Shown here: positions 1 through 8,561 of the stretch, one piece after another
How positions within the stretch are numbered: the first letter of the stretch is position 1
Layout of the letters: every line of letters starts with the position of its first letter
Assembly (NCBI RefSeq): GCF_020073745.1
Contig: NZ_JAIRAU010000001.1
Coordinates: 806,001-870,000, forward strand
Reading direction: 5' to 3'
Length of the DNA stretch: 64,000 nt
Source of the DNA: Nannocystis pusilla
GTDB taxonomy: Bacteria; Myxococcota_A; Polyangia; Nannocystales; Nannocystaceae
Program-made: the position numbers and the translations under genes
Notes under the pieces: model-generated
Seen by the model: only the letters and a program-made list of their open reading frames with translations
Database searches by the model: none
What the model was told of the DNA's origin: nothing

Positions 1-182
1 ATCCGAGAGTTCGCCCCCGGCCCCTCCGTCCAGCACTCGCACGCTCGCCAGGTCTTCGGGCGAGCAACTGGTCCCGCCTCCCCGGCCCGAACGGGCCGAC
101 CTTCGCACCTCGGCCCTTCGGGCCCGAACCTGTCTCCCCGGCCCGAACGGCCTCGAGAAACACCTCCCCGGAGTCGCCCCTC
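1..182. other. Leader region with a 17-bp direct repeat
   Basis: No gene is seen in this stretch. A 17-base direct repeat, CTCCCCGGCCCGAACGG, occurs at 78-94 and again at 135-151, with related GGGCCCGAAC fragments between the copies. It lies immediately upstream of the OmpA-like lipoprotein gene, so it could be regulatory or simply repeat debris; no clear promoter boxes are seen. Confidence 0.5.
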
Positions 183-1034
183 ATGCGCGCCATGTTCTCC
201 CGCATCCAACCCCACCTGCTCGCTCTCGGCTTGGGCTTTGTCGCGCTCGGCAGCGCCGCCTGCAAGCCGCCGGTCTACCCGGCCTGCAAGAAGGACAAGC
301 ACTGCAACGTCGACCTCGACGAGAAGTGCGTCGACAAGCAGTGCCAGAACTGCAAGACCGACGCCGATTGCGCGACGAAGGGGCCGAACGGGACGCCGTG
401 GAAGTGCGCCGAGTTCCGCTGCCAGGATCCGGCGCTGGCCGGCAGCGGCGGGGCCGACGGCGTGGGAGCGCCCTGCCAGCAGACGATCGAGTGCACCAAC
501 GGCCTCGTGTGCAAGGCCGGCGCCTGCGGCGCCTGCTCGGAGGACTTCGACTGCCAGCCGGGCACCTGCGACATCGGCTCGGGCCGCTGCAACGCGCCCG
601 GCTCCGGCGGCGCCGGCGGCTGCCAGACCGACGACCAGTGCGCGATGGACGAGATCTGCAACATGGGCACCTGCGAGTTCTCGGGCGCCATGGGCGGCGG
701 CACCAACCCGTGCCCGGATGTCCCGAAGATCTACTTCGGGTTCGACAACCCGAACCCCGAGCCGGCCGACCAGGAGAAGCTCAAGGCGCTGGCCGAGTGC
801 CTCAAGAGCAACAACGCCCAGCTCATCCTCGAGGCGCACGCCGACTCGCGCGGCACCGAGGAGTACAACATCATGCTCACCGACAAGCGCGGCGTGACGG
901 TGAAGGAGTACCTGCAGAACCTCGGGATCGACGCGTCGCGCATGACGGTCGTGTCCAAGGGTGACCTCGAGGCGACCGGCACCGACGAGGGCAGCATGAA
1001 GGAAGACCGCCGCGTCGACTTCATCTACCAGTGA
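183..1034 (+). CDS. Cys-rich OmpA/Pal-family lipoprotein
   Basis: 283 aa. The N-terminus is a lipoprotein signal ending in GSAAC, with Cys27 as the predicted lipidated residue; a second ATG at 192 would shorten it by three residues without changing the signal. Residues about 28-175 are a Cys-rich, Gly-rich segment with repeated C-x5-C spacing, typical of myxobacterial secreted lipoproteins. Residues about 180-283 form an OmpA-like peptidoglycan-binding domain (YFGFDN start, HADSRGTEEYN motif, KGDLEATG and a DRRVDF end), as in Pal. The likely role is anchoring the outer membrane to peptidoglycan. The following CpoB-like gene 34 bp downstream suggests a Tol-Pal-type pair, although the long Cys-rich insert is unlike E. 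coli Pal. Confidence 0.85.
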   Translation: MRAMFSRIQPHLLALGLGFVALGSAACKPPVYPACKKDKHCNVDLDEKCVDKQCQNCKTDADCATKGPNGTPWKCAEFRCQDPALAGSGGADGVGAPCQQTIECTNGLVCKAGACGACSEDFDCQPGTCDIGSGRCNAPGSGGAGGCQTDDQCAMDEICNMGTCEFSGAMGGGTNPCPDVPKIYFGFDNPNPEPADQEKLKALAECLKSNNAQLILEAHADSRGTEEYNIMLTDKRGVTVKEYLQNLGIDASRMTVVSKGDLEATGTDEGSMKEDRRVDFIYQ

Positions 1035-1068
1035 CGACCACCGCCCCTCGCGGGGCTCGAAGGACATC

Positions 1069-2028
1069 ATGCTTCTACTGCGCCGCCGACTCCCCGGCGG
1101 CCTCGGACGCCCCGGGGCGGTCGCGAGCCTGCTCGCGGCCGCTCTCGTCGCGCCAGGCTGCCTCACCCTCAAGGCCGAGCACGACGACCTCGCCAAGAAG
1201 GTCGACAAGATCGAGACCCAAACCATCGACCGCAGCAAGGAGCTCGACGAGAAAGTCGTGGAGGCCGACAAGAAGCTGGCCGAGCTGCAGGCCAAGCTCG
1301 ACCAGGCCGAGTCGCTCCTGCGCGGCAGCCAGGCCGGCATCGGCGTGCGCATGGACGTGGTCGAGCAGGAGACCCAGCAGCTGCGCGGCTCGACCGAGAA
1401 CGCCGAGCTCGTCGCCTCGGCGACCCAGCAGGCGCTGCAGGAGCTGCGCGGGGACGTCGACGAGCGCCTGAAGAAGCTCGAGGAGAAGCTCAACGAGGCG
1501 ACCAACATCCCCGAGAGCAAGGACGAGCTGTGGGCCGAGGCCGACCGCCAGCTCCAGCGCAAGAACTTCAAGCAGTCGCGGACCCTGTTCCGCACCTTCA
1601 TCTCGCGCTACCCCGGCGACCCCAAGCTGCCGGACGCCGACTTCAAGGTCGGCCTCACGTTCTACAGCGAGCGCGACTACAAGAGCGCCCTCGGCATCTT
1701 CTACAAGATCATCCAGGACCACGCCGACGCCCCGGTGGTCAGCGACGCGCTCTACTACTCGGGCCTCGGGTTCGCCAAGCTCGGTCAGTGCAAGAACGCG
1801 ATCGCCTACTTCGAGGCGCTGATCCGGCCCAAGTCGACGGCGCCGGCGCAGTACCAGAAGGCGGCGAAGGACCAGATCGACCTGCTCAAGAAGGACAACG
1901 GCGACCTCTGCTACGACCGCGAGGACGCCAACTCCGGCGCCGCCGCCAAGCTCGGGGTGCAAGAGACCCAGAAGCCCGCCGCCAAGGAGCCGGCCAAGGA
2001 GCCGGCGAAGAGCGGCAAGAAGAAGTGA
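1069..2028 (+). CDS. CpoB/YbgF-like Tol-Pal accessory lipoprotein
   Basis: 319 aa. A lipobox LVAPGC puts the lipidated Cys at position 31. Residues about 36-150 are heptad-rich, charged helix (DDLAKKVDKIETQ onward), consistent with the N-terminal trimerising coiled coil of CpoB/YbgF. Residues about 160-275 carry TPR-like repeats (LFRTFISRYPGDPKLPDADFK, then YKSALGIFYKI). The tail after 285 is low-complexity Ala/Lys/Pro. The family coordinates peptidoglycan synthesis with Tol-Pal constriction in the periplasm; the adjacent Pal-like gene supports that assignment. E. coli CpoB is not lipidated, so the lipobox is a lineage difference. Its stop codon overlaps the next gene (GTGA). Confidence 0.8.
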   Translation: MLLLRRRLPGGLGRPGAVASLLAAALVAPGCLTLKAEHDDLAKKVDKIETQTIDRSKELDEKVVEADKKLAELQAKLDQAESLLRGSQAGIGVRMDVVEQETQQLRGSTENAELVASATQQALQELRGDVDERLKKLEEKLNEATNIPESKDELWAEADRQLQRKNFKQSRTLFRTFISRYPGDPKLPDADFKVGLTFYSERDYKSALGIFYKIIQDHADAPVVSDALYYSGLGFAKLGQCKNAIAYFEALIRPKSTAPAQYQKAAKDQIDLLKKDNGDLCYDREDANSGAAAKLGVQETQKPAAKEPAKEPAKSGKKK

Positions 2029-3074
2029 TCAAGTACCTCGGCTCGAAGCGGCTGCTGATCCCCGAGATCTTGCGGGTCGTCCGCGGCCTGCCGGAGGTCC
2101 GGACGGTCATCGACCTGTTCTCGGGGACATCCAGGGTCGGGCACGCGCTCAAGGCCGCCGGCTACCGCGTGCTGGCCAACGACCACAACAAGTACGCCGA
2201 GACGCTGGCCCGCTGCTACGTCCAGGCCGACCGCGAGGACGTGCTCGACGACGCCCGCCGCCTGGTCGCCGAGCTCAACGCCCTGCCCGGCGAGCCCGGC
2301 TACGTCACCCGCACCTTCTGCGAGGAGGCCCGCTTCTTCCAGCCGAAGAACGGCGCCCGCATCGACGCCATCCGCCGGGCGATCGCCGACAAGGGCCTGG
2401 GGCCCGAGCTCGAGGCCGTGCTCCTGGTCGCCCTCATCGAGGCCGCCGACCGCGTCGACTCGACCACCGGCGTGCAGATGGCCTACCTCAAGGCGTGGGC
2501 CGCGCGCGCCCACGGCGATCTCGAACTACGTGTCCCCGAGGTCCTGTCCCGAGCAACATGGGGAAAAGGACAGGCCCATGGCCTCGACGCCATCGCCGCC
2601 GCCGGCGCGCTCGAGGGCGACCTCGCCTACCTCGACCCGCCGTACAACCAGCACTCGTACCTCGGCAACTACCACGTGTGGGAGACGATTGTCCGCGGCG
2701 ACGCCCCCGCCGCCTACGGCGTCGCCCGCAAGCGCGTCGACTGCCAGGAGCGCCGCAGCGCCTTCAACGCCCGCACCAAGATCCGCGCCAGCATGGAGGC
2801 GCTGATCGACGCCGTGCGCGCGCCGCTGCTGGTCGTCTCGTTCAGCGACGAGGGCTACCTGTCGCGCCCCGAGCTCGAGGCCCTGCTGGCCCGCCGCGGC
2901 CCCGTCCGCGTGCTGTCGTTCGACTACAAGCGCTACGTCGGGGCCCAGATCGGCATCTACAGCCCGCGCGGCGAGAAGGTCGGCCGCGTCAGCCACCTGC
3001 GCAACACCGAGATGCTCTACGTCGTCGGCGAAGGCCGCCACGCCGACGCCGTCGCCGCCTTGCCCGAACGCTGA
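2025..3074 (+). CDS. D12-class DNA adenine N6-methyltransferase
   Basis: 349 aa from a GTG at 2025 that overlaps the previous stop (GTGA). The same frame is open upstream to 1530 but that part shadows the CpoB-like gene, while homology begins at the KYLGSKR motif. Order of motifs is that of alpha-class (Dam/D12) methylases: KYLGSKR (motif X), DLFSGTSRVGHAL (SAM-binding FxGxG-like) and YLDPPYN (catalytic DPPY, about residue 205). No restriction endonuclease is adjacent, so it may be a solitary methylase; translational coupling to a Tol-Pal gene is unusual. An inverted pair CCTGTCC/GGACAGG (2543-2549, 2568-2574) lies inside the coding region just before DPPY. Confidence 0.85.
   Translation: MIKYLGSKRLLIPEILRVVRGLPEVRTVIDLFSGTSRVGHALKAAGYRVLANDHNKYAETLARCYVQADREDVLDDARRLVAELNALPGEPGYVTRTFCEEARFFQPKNGARIDAIRRAIADKGLGPELEAVLLVALIEAADRVDSTTGVQMAYLKAWAARAHGDLELRVPEVLSRATWGKGQAHGLDAIAAAGALEGDLAYLDPPYNQHSYLGNYHVWETIVRGDAPAAYGVARKRVDCQERRSAFNARTKIRASMEALIDAVRAPLLVVSFSDEGYLSRPELEALLARRGPVRVLSFDYKRYVGAQIGIYSPRGEKVGRVSHLRNTEMLYVVGEGRHADAVAALPER
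2543..2574. repeat. Intragenic CCTGTCC/GGACAGG inverted pair
   Basis: CCTGTCC at 2543-2549 and GGACAGG at 2568-2574 are exact inverted copies separated by 18 nt, inside the adenine methylase gene. This is one member of the window-wide palindrome family and encodes a non-conserved loop ahead of the DPPY motif. Confidence 0.6.
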
Positions 3075-3164
3075 CGGCTGCCTCTCGCGGTGCGGCGCGC
3101 TACGCCGACTCTCGCGGCGCTTCGGCCCGGACTCGCCGGCGGACAAGAGTTCTGCGCACGGCGA

Positions 3165-3340
3165 GAAGCGGGGCCGCGACGATCGTCGCCCGGGCGGATC
3201 GTGAGACACGAAAGCTGTGCGTGACGGGAAGCGGGGCCGCGACGATCGTCGCCCGGGTGGGCCGGACGGATCGTCGGACACAAAAGCTGTGCGTGACGAG
3301 AAGCGGGGCCGCGACAATCGCCGCCGGGCGGGCCGGGCGG
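3165..3340. repeat. Tandem array 1, three copies of about 63-72 bp
   Basis: The unit begins GAAGCGGGGCCGCGACGATC at 3165, 3228 and 3300. Between copies 1-2 and 2-3 the linker CACGAAAGCTGTGCGTGACG (second copy CACAAAAGC...) is also conserved, so whole units rather than just cores are duplicated. The third copy decays after the core. Confidence 0.8.
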
Positions 3341-3499
3341 GCCGGGCGCGGCGAGAATGGGACGCAGCGAGGGGCCCCGTGCCTGGCGCGCAGACGCGGG
3401 ATGAGCCGTCGGACGTGCCCCATCGACCCCTCCGCGTCGAGCACCTGGCATGGCAGGTCTCGCGTCGCGACGGGACCCGTTCTCGCCGCGCCCGGCCCG

Positions 3500-3727
3500 C
3501 CCGACCCAGGTCTTCCGAGCCCCGCGCCGTTGCAGCGGAGACGATCGCCGCCCGGTGGCCCGGCCCGCCCGACCCAGTTCTTCCGAGCCCCGCACCGCTG
3601 CAGCGGAGACGATCGCCAGGTGGCCCGCCCGACCCAGTTCTTCCGAGCCCGCGCCGCTGTAGCGGAGACGATCGCGGCCGGCCCGCCGGCCCGGTTCTTC
3701 CGGGCCCCGCGCCGCCGCAGCGGAGAA
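3500..3727. repeat. Tandem array 2, four copies of about 60-68 bp
   Basis: Units start with CCCGACCCAGTTCTTCCGAG (first copy has GGTCTTCC) at 3500, 3568, 3628 and, diverged, near 3689. Each unit carries a CCGCTGCAGCGG-type 12-bp palindrome followed by GAGACGATCGC. The GACGATCG core is shared with array 1, implying common ancestry. Confidence 0.8.
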
Positions 3728-3784
3728 AGCGACGAGCGCGCCGCCGAAGCGACGCGCTCGCGTGCAGCTGTCCCGGAGGACAGT

Positions 3785-4936
3785 TTATTCGATGCAGTCG
3801 GTGCAGACCTTGAGCAGGCCGCGCAGCTGCTCCTCCGGCTCGCCCTCGTCCACGGGCTTCCAATCGTCGGGGTCGTCGACGAACGGGATCTTGGTGCAGC
3901 CGCCGCTCTCGACCGTGACGTTGAAGCCGGCGCCGGCGGGGGCCGCCGGGCTCGGGTAGTTGAACTCGGCGGTCGGGGCGTACTCGTCCTCGGCGTTGAG
4001 CGTGCAGTCGCCGGTGCAGGCGATCTCGGGCAGGCACTCGTGCGGGCGCATGATCTCGGTGTTCTTGAGGGTCGCGTTGAGCCACACGGTCGACGGGATG
4101 TCGACGGTGATGTTGGCCGCCCACGGCTGCGGGGCGCGGACCAGCAGCTGGCCGAACAGGTCGCCGTTGCCGCACTGACAGTCCTTGGACCACGCCTCGC
4201 TGCCGTCGTTGTCCGGCCCGAAGTTCTCGCAGTTCTCGATGCCGGCGGGTGGGCAGGCGGGCGCGGGGGTCAGCTCGCGGCACATCTTGATCTTGGCCCA
4301 GCCGGCCTGCATCGACACGTCGCCGAAGCTGCACAGGTTGTCGATCGTGATGTTGCCGCGGCGCGGGTACGACTGCTCGGTGATGTTGTCCTCGGTGGAC
4401 ACGACCAGCTTGCCGCGGTAGCCGGTGGGCAGGTGGACGCGGAAGTCCATGCCCGAGCGCTCGGGCTGCGACTTGCCGTCGTAGTAGGTGTAGATCGCGC
4501 AGCCGTCCTTCCAGGACGTGTCGGTGCAGTCGTCGGCCGGGTCCTGCGAGCTGGGCCGGGTCGGGTTGCCGGAGCTGACGAACGCCCACAGCGACAGCTT
4601 CTTGAACGTGTTCTCCTTGTCGATGCCGTCGCCGAACACGTACTTGCGGGTCTCGACGGTGATCGTCTCCTCCGGGTGGTCGAACAGGATCTCGATGTTG
4701 CCGCGGTTGGCGTAGTTCTCGTCGAACTGCTTGCGGCCGACCGTCAGCGTCGTGATGCGTCCGTCGCCGCTGAGCGGGAACGGCAGGTTGTCGACTTCCG
4801 TCTCCCACTCGCCGACCTGCGGCTTGCGCTCGCCCTCCTGGGGACTGGTGTCGGTCCCGTTGGCGTTGTTGTCGCCGCAGCCGGCGCCGGTGAGCGCGAC
4901 GAGGAAGAGGGCGGAAGTGAGGTGTTTCATGGTCAT
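3785..4936 (-). CDS. Secreted lipoprotein, unknown function
   Basis: 383 aa from the ATG at 4936 (or 381 aa from the ATG at 4930, starting MKHLTS). The signal peptide ends LTGAGC, a lipobox. The mature protein is acidic and Gly/Asn-rich at its start, then has a predicted extended beta-rich body with many paired Cys (for example DCQCGNGDL, CLPEIACTGDCTL) and ends CTDCIE. No enzymatic motif is recognised. The longer open frame to 5005 overlaps the promoter boxes at 4971-4999, so the inner start is preferred. It is likely an outer-membrane or surface lipoprotein, monocistronic. Confidence 0.7.
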   Translation of the reverse strand: MTMKHLTSALFLVALTGAGCGDNNANGTDTSPQEGERKPQVGEWETEVDNLPFPLSGDGRITTLTVGRKQFDENYANRGNIEILFDHPEETITVETRKYVFGDGIDKENTFKKLSLWAFVSSGNPTRPSSQDPADDCTDTSWKDGCAIYTYYDGKSQPERSGMDFRVHLPTGYRGKLVVSTEDNITEQSYPRRGNITIDNLCSFGDVSMQAGWAKIKMCRELTPAPACPPAGIENCENFGPDNDGSEAWSKDCQCGNGDLFGQLLVRAPQPWAANITVDIPSTVWLNATLKNTEIMRPHECLPEIACTGDCTLNAEDEYAPTAEFNYPSPAAPAGAGFNVTVESGGCTKIPFVDDPDDWKPVDEGEPEEQLRGLLKVCTDCIE

Positions 4937-4970
4937 GGTCCGGAGGAGCCTCGCGCGAGGGGTGAGGGAC

Positions 4971-4999
4971 AGGATACCGAGCCGCCGACGTGTCGACAA
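4971..4999 (-). promoter_or_regulatory. Sigma-70-type promoter of the lipoprotein gene
   Basis: Reading the minus strand, TTGTCG (4999-4994), a 17-nt spacer and TATCCT (4976-4971) fit a housekeeping promoter. The implied transcript start is about 30 nt ahead of the ATG at 4936. Confidence 0.55.
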
Positions 5000-5119
5000 C
5001 GTCACAGCGGTCTCCGCTGAGACGGGTCCGAAGCCGGTCGGGTTTCACGGCGCCCGGGGCGACCTCGGGCGGGGCTTGACCGCGGGCCGCCGGCGAGCCA
5101 TGCAGGCAGACGAGCCCGT

Positions 5120-8100
5120 ATGACCGCGCCGAAGCCCGCATCCCCGTTTTTGAGGCCCAATTCGCAGCTCGACCTCCCGCGCCTCGAGCAGGAGATCCTC
5201 CAGCTGTGGCGGGCCGGTGACATCGAGGGCAAGAGTTTGCGCACCACCACGCGCGCAGACGGCTCGGGGCGCCCCGCGTTCGTGTTCTACGACGGGCCGC
5301 CGTTCGCCACCGGGCTTCCTCACTACGGTCACCTGCTGGCGGGCACGATCAAGGACATCGTGCCGCGGTTTTGGTTCATGCGCGGCCGGAGCGTCGAGCG
5401 TCGGTTCGGCTGGGACTGCCACGGCCTGCCGATCGAGAGCCTCGTCGAGGCCGAGCTCGGTCTCCACGGCAAGGCGGACATCGAGCGCTACGGGGTGCCG
5501 CAGTTCAACGCCGCCTGCCGCGCCGGCGTGCTCCGCTTCACCGCCGAATGGGAGAAGGTCGTCGGCCGCATGGGCCGGTGGGTCGACTTCCGCGACGACT
5601 ACAAGACCATGGACTTCACGTTCATGGAGTCCGTCTGGTGGTGCTTCGGCCAGCTGTGGGACAAAGGCCTCATCTACGAGGGCTATCGCGTCCAGCCGGT
5701 GTCGCCGGCGCTCGGCACTCCGCTGTCCAACTTCGAGGTCGCCCAGGGCCCGCAAGAGAAGGACCCGGTCACCCGCAAGGAGGGCCACAAGCGGCGCCAG
5801 GACCCGAGCCTCACCGTCCGCTTCCGCCTCGACGACGAGGACGCCTTCCTGTGGGCGTGGACCACGACGCCGTGGACCTTGCCGAGCAACCTGGCGCTCG
5901 CGGTCCACCCCGACCTCGACTACGTCAAGGTGCGGGTCATCGACACCGGCGAGGTCGCGTACGTCGAGCCGGGCCGGCTCGCCGACTACCAGCAGCGCGG
6001 CCGCGTCGGCGCCACCGAGGAGCTCGCGCGCCTCAAGGGCCGCGAGCTGGTCGGCCGGCCGTACCAGCCGCTCTTGCCGTTCTTCGCCGACCTCGCCACC
6101 CGGCCCGACGGCACGCGCTGGTGCTTCAAGGTCCTCGGCGCCGCCTACGTGTCGACCGACAGCGGCACCGGCATCGTCCACCAGGCCCCGGCCTTCGGCG
6201 AGGACGACTACCAGGTCGGCCAGGCCAACGGCCTGCCGATGGTCTGTCCGGTCAACCTCTCGGGCATCTTCGACGACCGCGTCGGCGAGTTCTCCGGCCT
6301 GTTCGTCAAGGACGCCGACAAGCCGATCATCGACCGCCTCAAGCGCGAGCACAAGGTCGTCGACCAGGACACGATCGTCCACGCGTACCCGCACTGCTAC
6401 CGCACCGAGCAGCCGCTGATCTACATGGCGCTGTCGACCTGGTTCATGCGGGTCGAGGGCATGCGCGACGCGCTGGTCGCCAACAACAAGAAGATCCGGT
6501 GGGTCCCCGAGCACGTCGGCAGCGGCCGCTTCGGCAACTGGCTGGAGAACGCCCGCGACTGGAACCTCAGCCGGAACCGCTACTGGGGCACCCCGCTGCC
6601 GGTGTGGCGCAACGACCGTGACCCTTCGGACATGGTCTGCATCCACAGCGTGGCCGAGCTCGAGCGCCTCGCCGGCCTCGCCGCCGGCAGCCTCGGCGAC
6701 CTCCACCGCGAGAACGTCGACGGCATCACCTGGTCCGCGCCGGGCGGCGGCACCTATCGCCGGATCTCCGAGGTGTTCGACTGCTGGTTCGAGTCGGGCA
6801 GCATGCCCTACTCGCAGAACCACTACCCGTTCGACGCCGACAAGAAGGCCTACGTCGAGGACAACCTGCCGGCCGACTTCATCGCCGAGGGCCTCGACCA
6901 GACCCGCGGGTGGTTCTACACCCTGCACGTGCTGTCGACCGCGCTGTTCGGCCGGCCGGCCTTCAAGAACGTCATCGTCAACGGGCTGATCCTCGCCGCC
7001 GACGGCAAGAAGATGTCGAAGCGGCTCAAGAACTACCCCGACCCGGCCGGCGTGATCGACAACTTCGGCGCCGACGCCCTGCGCGCCTACCTCATCAACA
7101 GCGCGGTCGTCCGCGGCGAGCCGATGCGGTTCGGCAAAAACGCCGACGACCTCACCGGCGAGTGCGTCAAGGACACCGTCCGCCTGGCGATGCTGCCGCT
7201 GTGGAGCGCGTACTACTTCCTCACCACCTACGCGCTGGCCGACGGGTGGATCCCGCAGGCCGCCGACCTCGACGCCCAGCCGCTCGAGCACCCGCTCGAC
7301 CGCTGGATCACCTCGCGCGTCGGCGGGTTCCTGGAGAACCTCACCCGCGAGTACGAGGCCTACGAGCTGTCGAACCTGGTCCCGCACTTCCTCGAGATCT
7401 GCGACGACCTCAACAACTGGTACATCCGCCGCGGCCGGCGCCGCTACTGGCGCGCCAACAACCCGGCCGACCTCGACAAGCAGCGCGCCTACGCCACGCT
7501 CTACCGCGCCCTGGTGACGATCGCGCGGGCGATGGCGCCGGTGATGCCGTTCTTCACCGAGCACCTGTATCAGCGCCTGGTCGTCGACCCGGGCCTGGCC
7601 GCGCCGGGCGAGGAGAGCGTGCACTTCACCCGCTTCCCCGAGGCCGACGTGTTCGCCCGCGACGAGGCGCTCGAGCGCGAGGTCGCGGCCCAGCGCCAGG
7701 TGGTCGGCCTCGGCCTCGGCCTGCGCGAGCGCGAGCGCATCAACGTGCGCCGGCCGCTGGCGCGGCTGACGATCGTCCACGAGCGCGCGGAGGAGCTGGC
7801 GCGCTTCGCCGATCCGGCGGTCCAGGAGGAGCTGAAGGGCGAGCTCAACGTCGAGGAGATCGTGGCCTCGGCCGACGACAGCGCGCTGGTCGAGCTCAGC
7901 GCCAAGGCCAACTTCAAGACCCTCGGCAAGCGCCTCGGCGCCAAGATGAAGGCGGTCGCGGCCGCGGTGCAGGCGCTCGACCAAACGGCCCTGCGCGGCT
8001 TCCTCGCCGCCGGCAGCGTCGAGGTCGAGGGCGAGTCGCTCGGCCACGAGGACCTGCTGATCACCCGCACGCCCCGCGCAGGCCTGGTCGTCGCCCACGA

Positions 8101-8422
8101 GGCCGGCGTGACCGTGGTGCTCGACACCACGCAGACGCCGGCGCTGCGCCGCAAGGGCCTCGCGCGCGAGCTGACCAAGCGCGTGCAGGACCTCCGGCGC
8201 GACCACGAGCTCGACATGAACCAGCGGATCGTCGTCACCTTCCGCTGCGGCGGCGAGCTGGCCGCGGCCCTGGCCGACGCCGCCCACGCGGCGGAGATCC
8301 GCAGCGAGACCCGCGCCGACGCGCTGCAGGTCGTGGCGCCCGGGACGACCCTCAGCGGCGAACATGTCCTCGAGGACACGATCGACGACGAGCAGGTCGC
8401 CATCACCTTGAAGACGACCTGA
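5120..8422 (+). CDS. ileS: Isoleucyl-tRNA synthetase, type 2 (eukaryote-like)
   Basis: 1100 aa class Ia aminoacyl-tRNA synthetase charging tRNA-Ile in the cytosol. The ATP-binding signature HYGH is at residues 68-71 in PFATGLPHYGHLLAG and KMSKR at 631-635. The editing (CP1) domain lies between, with GTGIVHQAPAFGEDDY as its conserved core; the C-terminal anticodon-binding region contains LNNWYIRRGRRRYW. The wording GLPHYGH, the long C-terminal domain and the lack of a C-terminal zinc-finger module mark the type-2/eukaryotic-like IleRS, the class associated with intrinsic mupirocin resistance. Start MTAPKPASP is in-frame and followed by the expected family N-terminus. An ACATGTCCTCGAGGACA palindrome-like sequence (8362-8378) lies near the 3' end. 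Confidence 0.95.
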   Translation: MTAPKPASPFLRPNSQLDLPRLEQEILQLWRAGDIEGKSLRTTTRADGSGRPAFVFYDGPPFATGLPHYGHLLAGTIKDIVPRFWFMRGRSVERRFGWDCHGLPIESLVEAELGLHGKADIERYGVPQFNAACRAGVLRFTAEWEKVVGRMGRWVDFRDDYKTMDFTFMESVWWCFGQLWDKGLIYEGYRVQPVSPALGTPLSNFEVAQGPQEKDPVTRKEGHKRRQDPSLTVRFRLDDEDAFLWAWTTTPWTLPSNLALAVHPDLDYVKVRVIDTGEVAYVEPGRLADYQQRGRVGATEELARLKGRELVGRPYQPLLPFFADLATRPDGTRWCFKVLGAAYVSTDSGTGIVHQAPAFGEDDYQVGQANGLPMVCPVNLSGIFDDRVGEFSGLFVKDADKPIIDRLKREHKVVDQDTIVHAYPHCYRTEQPLIYMALSTWFMRVEGMRDALVANNKKIRWVPEHVGSGRFGNWLENARDWNLSRNRYWGTPLPVWRNDRDPSDMVCIHSVAELERLAGLAAGSLGDLHRENVDGITWSAPGGGTYRRISEVFDCWFESGSMPYSQNHYPFDADKKAYVEDNLPADFIAEGLDQTRGWFYTLHVLSTALFGRPAFKNVIVNGLILAADGKKMSKRLKNYPDPAGVIDNFGADALRAYLINSAVVRGEPMRFGKNADDLTGECVKDTVRLAMLPLWSAYYFLTTYALADGWIPQAADLDAQPLEHPLDRWITSRVGGFLENLTREYEAYELSNLVPHFLEICDDLNNWYIRRGRRRYWRANNPADLDKQRAYATLYRALVTIARAMAPVMPFFTEHLYQRLVVDPGLAAPGEESVHFTRFPEADVFARDEALEREVAAQRQVVGLGLGLRERERINVRRPLARLTIVHERAEELARFADPAVQEELKGELNVEEIVASADDSALVELSAKANFKTLGKRLGAKMKAVAAAVQALDQTALRGFLAAGSVEVEGESLGHEDLLITRTPRAGLVVAHEAGVTVVLDTTQTPALRRKGLARELTKRVQDLRRDHELDMNQRIVVTFRCGGELAAALADAAHAAEIRSETRADALQVVAPGTTLSGEHVLEDTIDDEQVAITLKTT

Positions 8423-8561
8423 CCGGAAGGACAGGCGCGGCGCCACGTCGGCGCCTCGCCGAGAGGCTCCTCGGCGGCCGCGAGCCGGCGAGGAGTCGTT
8501 ATTTCATGCGCGGGCTGCGAACTCGACGCGCCAACGCGGGCGTCGGCCTAACCTGGGCCAC

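Larger units (their letters stand above)
3075..3784. other. 710-bp gene-free block with tandem repeats
   Basis: No convincing gene lies here; the open frames are compositionally driven and have no domain-like sequence. The block is filled largely by two tandem arrays (3165-3340 and 3500-3727) that share a GACGATCG core. It separates the methylase from a convergent lipoprotein gene. Confidence 0.7.

Noticed and set aside
1530..2024. N-terminal extension of the adenine methylase frame
   Set aside because: It overlaps the CpoB-like gene in another frame, is Arg/Pro/Gln-rich shadow sequence, and family homology starts at KYLGSKR just after GTG 2025.
3165..3727. CRISPR-like interpretation of the tandem arrays
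   Set aside because: Units are contiguous imperfect tandem copies with conserved linkers rather than identical repeats with unique spacers of constant size, and no cas genes are nearby.
8423..8561. Hairpins after ileS as a terminator
   Set aside because: GGCGCC/GGCGCC and CGCCGAG/CTCGGCG stems are present, but they are short, have no T-tract and are common in sequence of this GC content; not listed as a feature.
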